Source of the DNA: Amyloporia xantha
Lineage: Eukaryota; Basidiomycota; Agaricomycetes; Polyporales; Adustoporiaceae
DNA length: 64,000 bases
Assembly (NCBI GenBank): GCA_036971615.1
Contig: JAYKKR010000047.1
Coordinates: 166,301 to 230,300 of the forward strand
Reading direction: 5' to 3'
Part shown: positions 60,731 through 64,000 of the stretch, one piece after another
Layout: every line of letters begins with the position of its first letter
Numbering within the stretch: the stretch's first letter is position 1
The notes under the pieces: model-generated
Told to the model about the DNA's origin: nothing
Database searches by the model: none
What the model saw: only the letters and a program-made list of their open reading frames with translations
Translations under genes and position numbers: made by a program

Positions 60731-63700
60731 GGTGTACTTGTGCTTCGTGAAGATTTTGCGTTGAATGCATCATGCATCACAGTCCTGACTCAGTTGTGCG
60801 TTCTGGTGGGAGGTATCATATTATCAATTGTCATGACGGCGTTTGGAAGGTAATTCCAAAGGTCCGTACGTTGGCTTCCAGTACCAGGCAACTGTGGAGG
60901 TCCCTCCGAGGATCAGTCGGAACACCAAAGCGCACGCCTGGAAGGCATCCGCTGACTCCGCTCTATCCGGGCGCTCTCACTTCCCTCTCCCTCGCAGCGC
61001 GTGACTAACACCAAGAAGCGGATTTCGGTGCATTTCCTCAAATGCCTAGCGATTGGGGAGTCGAGACACCGCTGGGCCGGTCTCGCATGGTTTCGGGATG
61101 TGAACGCTCGCCCGGGGATCGTTCATCGTCTGAGTTGTTTTCGGATCCAATTGTGAGAAATCTACGGTATTACTCCCGTTCGACGTCCTCTAGCTAGCAC
61201 GGCGGTCCGGGCTCTTTTCCTGCAACAACGGACCTGCGCATCTTCTCCGCTGCTGAATTCTAACTGACACCGTGTAACAGCCGCGGGAAAGAAGGTGGTC
61301 CATGGCTAGACTGCAAGGACTAAGGGAAGTTCAAGGAACATTGGGTCCATCACCAGCATTTCTTGCTACTTATGGTTCGTTTGATAGCTCCGCGCTGTCG
61401 TCTGTAACTTACTTGGGGCAATTTGAAGGTCAATGATAACATCCGTCTCTTGTCGTGCGAAAACACGTCGTGATTCTTTAAGCGCCGTGCACGAGGCTAT
61501 CGCTCGTCCTCTCGCTTCAGTTCGTGTGCTAGGTTGGGATTGGAAGACTTCCCTGGGCGATTGAAAGGCACCTTGCATCCTGATCTATCAGCGTCTCTTG
61601 GAAGCGCATTCTCAGCTTGATTATCAGGTGATGTCGTGATGAGTTCAGAAAATTAGCATTATGCGTTTTCTGATAGAGCTTCTTTTGTCGAGGTGCGGTG
61701 TGTAGCAGGCCACTCTCCACGGTAGCCTATTCTATATCGACTTGAATTAGGACTCCCCGTGTAGCCCGTTGATCTTCTGGTCGTTGATATTCTGGTCAAG
61801 TATCGGCCGCGTCATCACTTGCTAAGATAAACGCAATCGCGAGTCCCTTTTCGCGATGTTGGCACCGGCAGCGGAATACGGCAGACGGTGATCGGGACAA
61901 TGCCATATAATCATTTTGATTTTCTGTCAGAGAGACGAACAGTAGACGCTTGCGCTAACAAAGTGGATGCTTCAGGGACTGCGTGATCCCTGATGCCAAC
62001 GACAGCACTCCCGCTTCGTGGCAGATGTCCAGCGCAGCAACAAAAATGGTTCGTTGTGGGTTCTGCCAGACAATAAGTATAGCTACCTCCACGGAGCTTG
62101 TCACCACCACTATCATCGCTTCTCCCGCTACCTTCTTTTTGATTCATTCAAATGAACCTGTTCCTTGACGATGATAGAACGTCGAACAATCAAATCATGC
62201 CAGTAAACCGTTTTCGGCATGGTGTGTACAACGGTTGACTCAATCCAGGGCAGCGGCAGATTTCGCATACGAATGGTTCTCAAAGTACATCAGTGCCGGA
62301 GCTATTCGTCCACGATGCTTCTACCTGTTGTCCATGGCATGAGCCGCTTTGCAACGTAGCATCCATGCGTGTTCCGCAGAAAATTCGGGTACGAAGATAA
62401 TCCAACCATAGCTTGTACCACTTCCAGAAACATTGTCGCGTGGCGTCTACGAATGTTCTACTTAGTAATGATGCTGAATATAGCTGCCGCGCACTCTTTG
62501 TGATCGTATGTGTTCATTAAACGTCTCGACAAGCTGCAACGTGAACGGCAGCCAATTGTACCTGGGGATGCTCTGCATTGCTTCTCCGCCCAAGGTAACT
62601 TCCACATGATCTAACCTAGTGCGCGACTTCATCTCATCCTACAGATGGTCCGAGTACGGCATGATGCACTCGGGTACAAAGCATACCATAGCAACAGCCT
62701 GAGGGAGCGCTATCAGCTGGTCCAATATTCGTCTGATGCATCTGTACGGTGATGTCCTGGTATCTTGCCACATCCTTCGCTTCTCATATTCTTGACACAA
62801 GCCAGCAATGATCGTGAATCGTTCGATCATACGACACGCTCGCCCCGTATGGTGCATCTCAAAGGTGAGAACTTTCTCTCTTATACAATTCCAGATTTCA
62901 CACAGGAGTGAATTTCGCTCATCACGGAAACCAGCCCTGACCTTGACCCGACCCATCTGCCTTAGCGCATGTCGAAATGCACATCGTTTTACGATGATGG
63001 AAAAGAGACGACCACACGCTCCTTGCAACGTCCTGCGCTTACATACATCACGAAAAATGCAGGGGACTGCTGTATGCGCACCATCGATACATATCTCAGC
63101 GAACCATCAACGCGGCTCCGCCTAACACACCTCCAACGCATACTATGCCTCATCATCTTGGGGTTTCAGCACTGCAGCATCGATTTGGCGACACTCGGGG
63201 AGAACTGACGTATGGCTGTCAGTGAGTGGTCTATCCGCTGCCGCTTCCCGACGCGACTCACCTACAGCGCGCCGCTCGCCCACATCGCTTCTCAGAACAA
63301 CAGCTTCATTAGGTGCAGTGCTCGAGGAGCTCAGGCAAAAAGAACATATTCAGCTATTTGCACGACAGCTCATCCATCGCAGGTGTAATTTACCTGCTGC
63401 AAGCGCAACCGGTGTCGCGTAAGTGGGAGCGGTCGCACTGGTCACCAATGCAAAAACGAAGGCAGCGGCAAAGAGAGCTTGATCCATGTCTGGCTAATTG
63501 AAGGGAATTGAGCGATGTCGATGCCCGGTCAGTACACTTATCTACGAGCGGCTTATATGCTCCTGGCCCGATTCGCAGACGCTGAATATGGCTTGCTGGT
63601 ATGCTCAGCGGTATCTTGGTATATTCGCCAAGCATCGCCTCCAGGATGTCCAAATCGTGTCAAACCTGACTGTGCATTGCGATGCGAACGAAGCAATGGG

Positions 63701-64000
63701 CACTGGCATCAGATCCTGTATCAGTCGGAATCGAATCTCAGCATTGCAGTACTGTACCGTCTTGCCACTCCATACAGCATCCTATCACAATCATTTTCTC
63801 TTGAGGGATATTTCTCCGGTGCCGCATCGCTCAGTCACATGAAGCCCTGGTAAGCCTTAATTTTACCGATGCTGAGATTCATGCAGTTGACTGAACTACG
63901 ATGACCGCCAACGTTTAAGATTTCCATCCTGTACTACCCCACAGCATAGTACAGGCCATTTGTCAATTCTAGACGTTCTCATGGGACTGCCGTCGTGGTA
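60731..64000. other. Gene-poor right end
   Basis: 3.3 kb without a gene I can support. The longest frame, 63028-62639 on the minus strand (129 codons, contains MHHTGRACRMIERFTI), has no motif, promoter or intron signals. No inverted or tandem repeat was recognised. Confidence 0.4.

Noticed and set aside
62639..63028. 129-codon minus-strand frame near the right end
   Set aside because: No recognisable motif, no splice or promoter context.

Overview
The window is nuclear DNA of a filamentous basidiomycete, most likely an Agaricomycete. The evidence is dense genes interrupted by many 45-70 bp GT-AG introns, very small internal exons, and basidiomycete-type genes: a Ras-type adenylyl cyclase with RA-LRR-PP2C-cyclase order, a Plavaka transposase, a UstYa-like oxidase, an SRA-YDG protein and a Zn2Cys6 factor with a C-terminal zinc cluster. 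I see no bacterial-style operons, no CRISPR array and no convincing tRNA or rRNA gene. Exon structures were worked out by hand by joining GT-AG introns until the reading frame and family motifs were continuous.

Layout. 1-3.7 kb holds mobile DNA: the 3' end of a Ty1/copia element with its LTR, then a 5'-truncated Plavaka (CACTA-like) transposase. 4.4-15.8 kb holds adenylyl cyclase (+), a glycerol-3-phosphate acyltransferase (-), signal peptidase subunit SPC3 (+) and an unrecognised multi-exon gene (+). 17.8-22.7 kb holds a Zn2Cys6 regulator (+) and a NIPA-type magnesium transporter (-). 22.8-28.2 kb is gene-poor; it contains a 589-bp non-autonomous DNA transposon with ~75-bp terminal inverted repeats and an 11-bp target duplication, and one small ABM-like gene (-). 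28.2-40.8 kb is gene-dense: NIMA-type kinase (+), SRA-YDG protein (-), glucosamine-6-phosphate deaminase (+), ribosomal protein uS2/RPS0 (-), homocysteine S-methyltransferase (-) and an amino-acid permease (-). 44.3-47.8 kb is a secreted beta-mannosidase. 48.6-52.5 kb has small orphan candidates. 53.3-60.7 kb holds a Chk2/Rad53-type FHA kinase, a UstYa-like oxidase, a GNAT acetyltransferase and a membrane protein. The last 3.3 kb shows no supportable gene.

Most genes are housekeeping functions: cAMP signalling, membrane lipid synthesis, ER protein processing, Mg2+ transport, mitosis, amino-sugar and methionine metabolism, translation, amino-acid uptake, plant mannan breakdown and DNA-damage signalling. 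They do not form one pathway. The most notable observations are: a set of micro-exons (4, 6, 8, 11, 12, 13 and 18 nt) needed to restore frame and motifs in five genes; the new MULE-like MITE; the SRA-YDG protein with a SUMO-interaction-like motif and an acidic repeat tail; and a run of frame breaks limited mainly to the GC-rich 53.5-60.7 kb stretch, which could be sequence error or gene decay. I did not find a clearly new multi-gene system.
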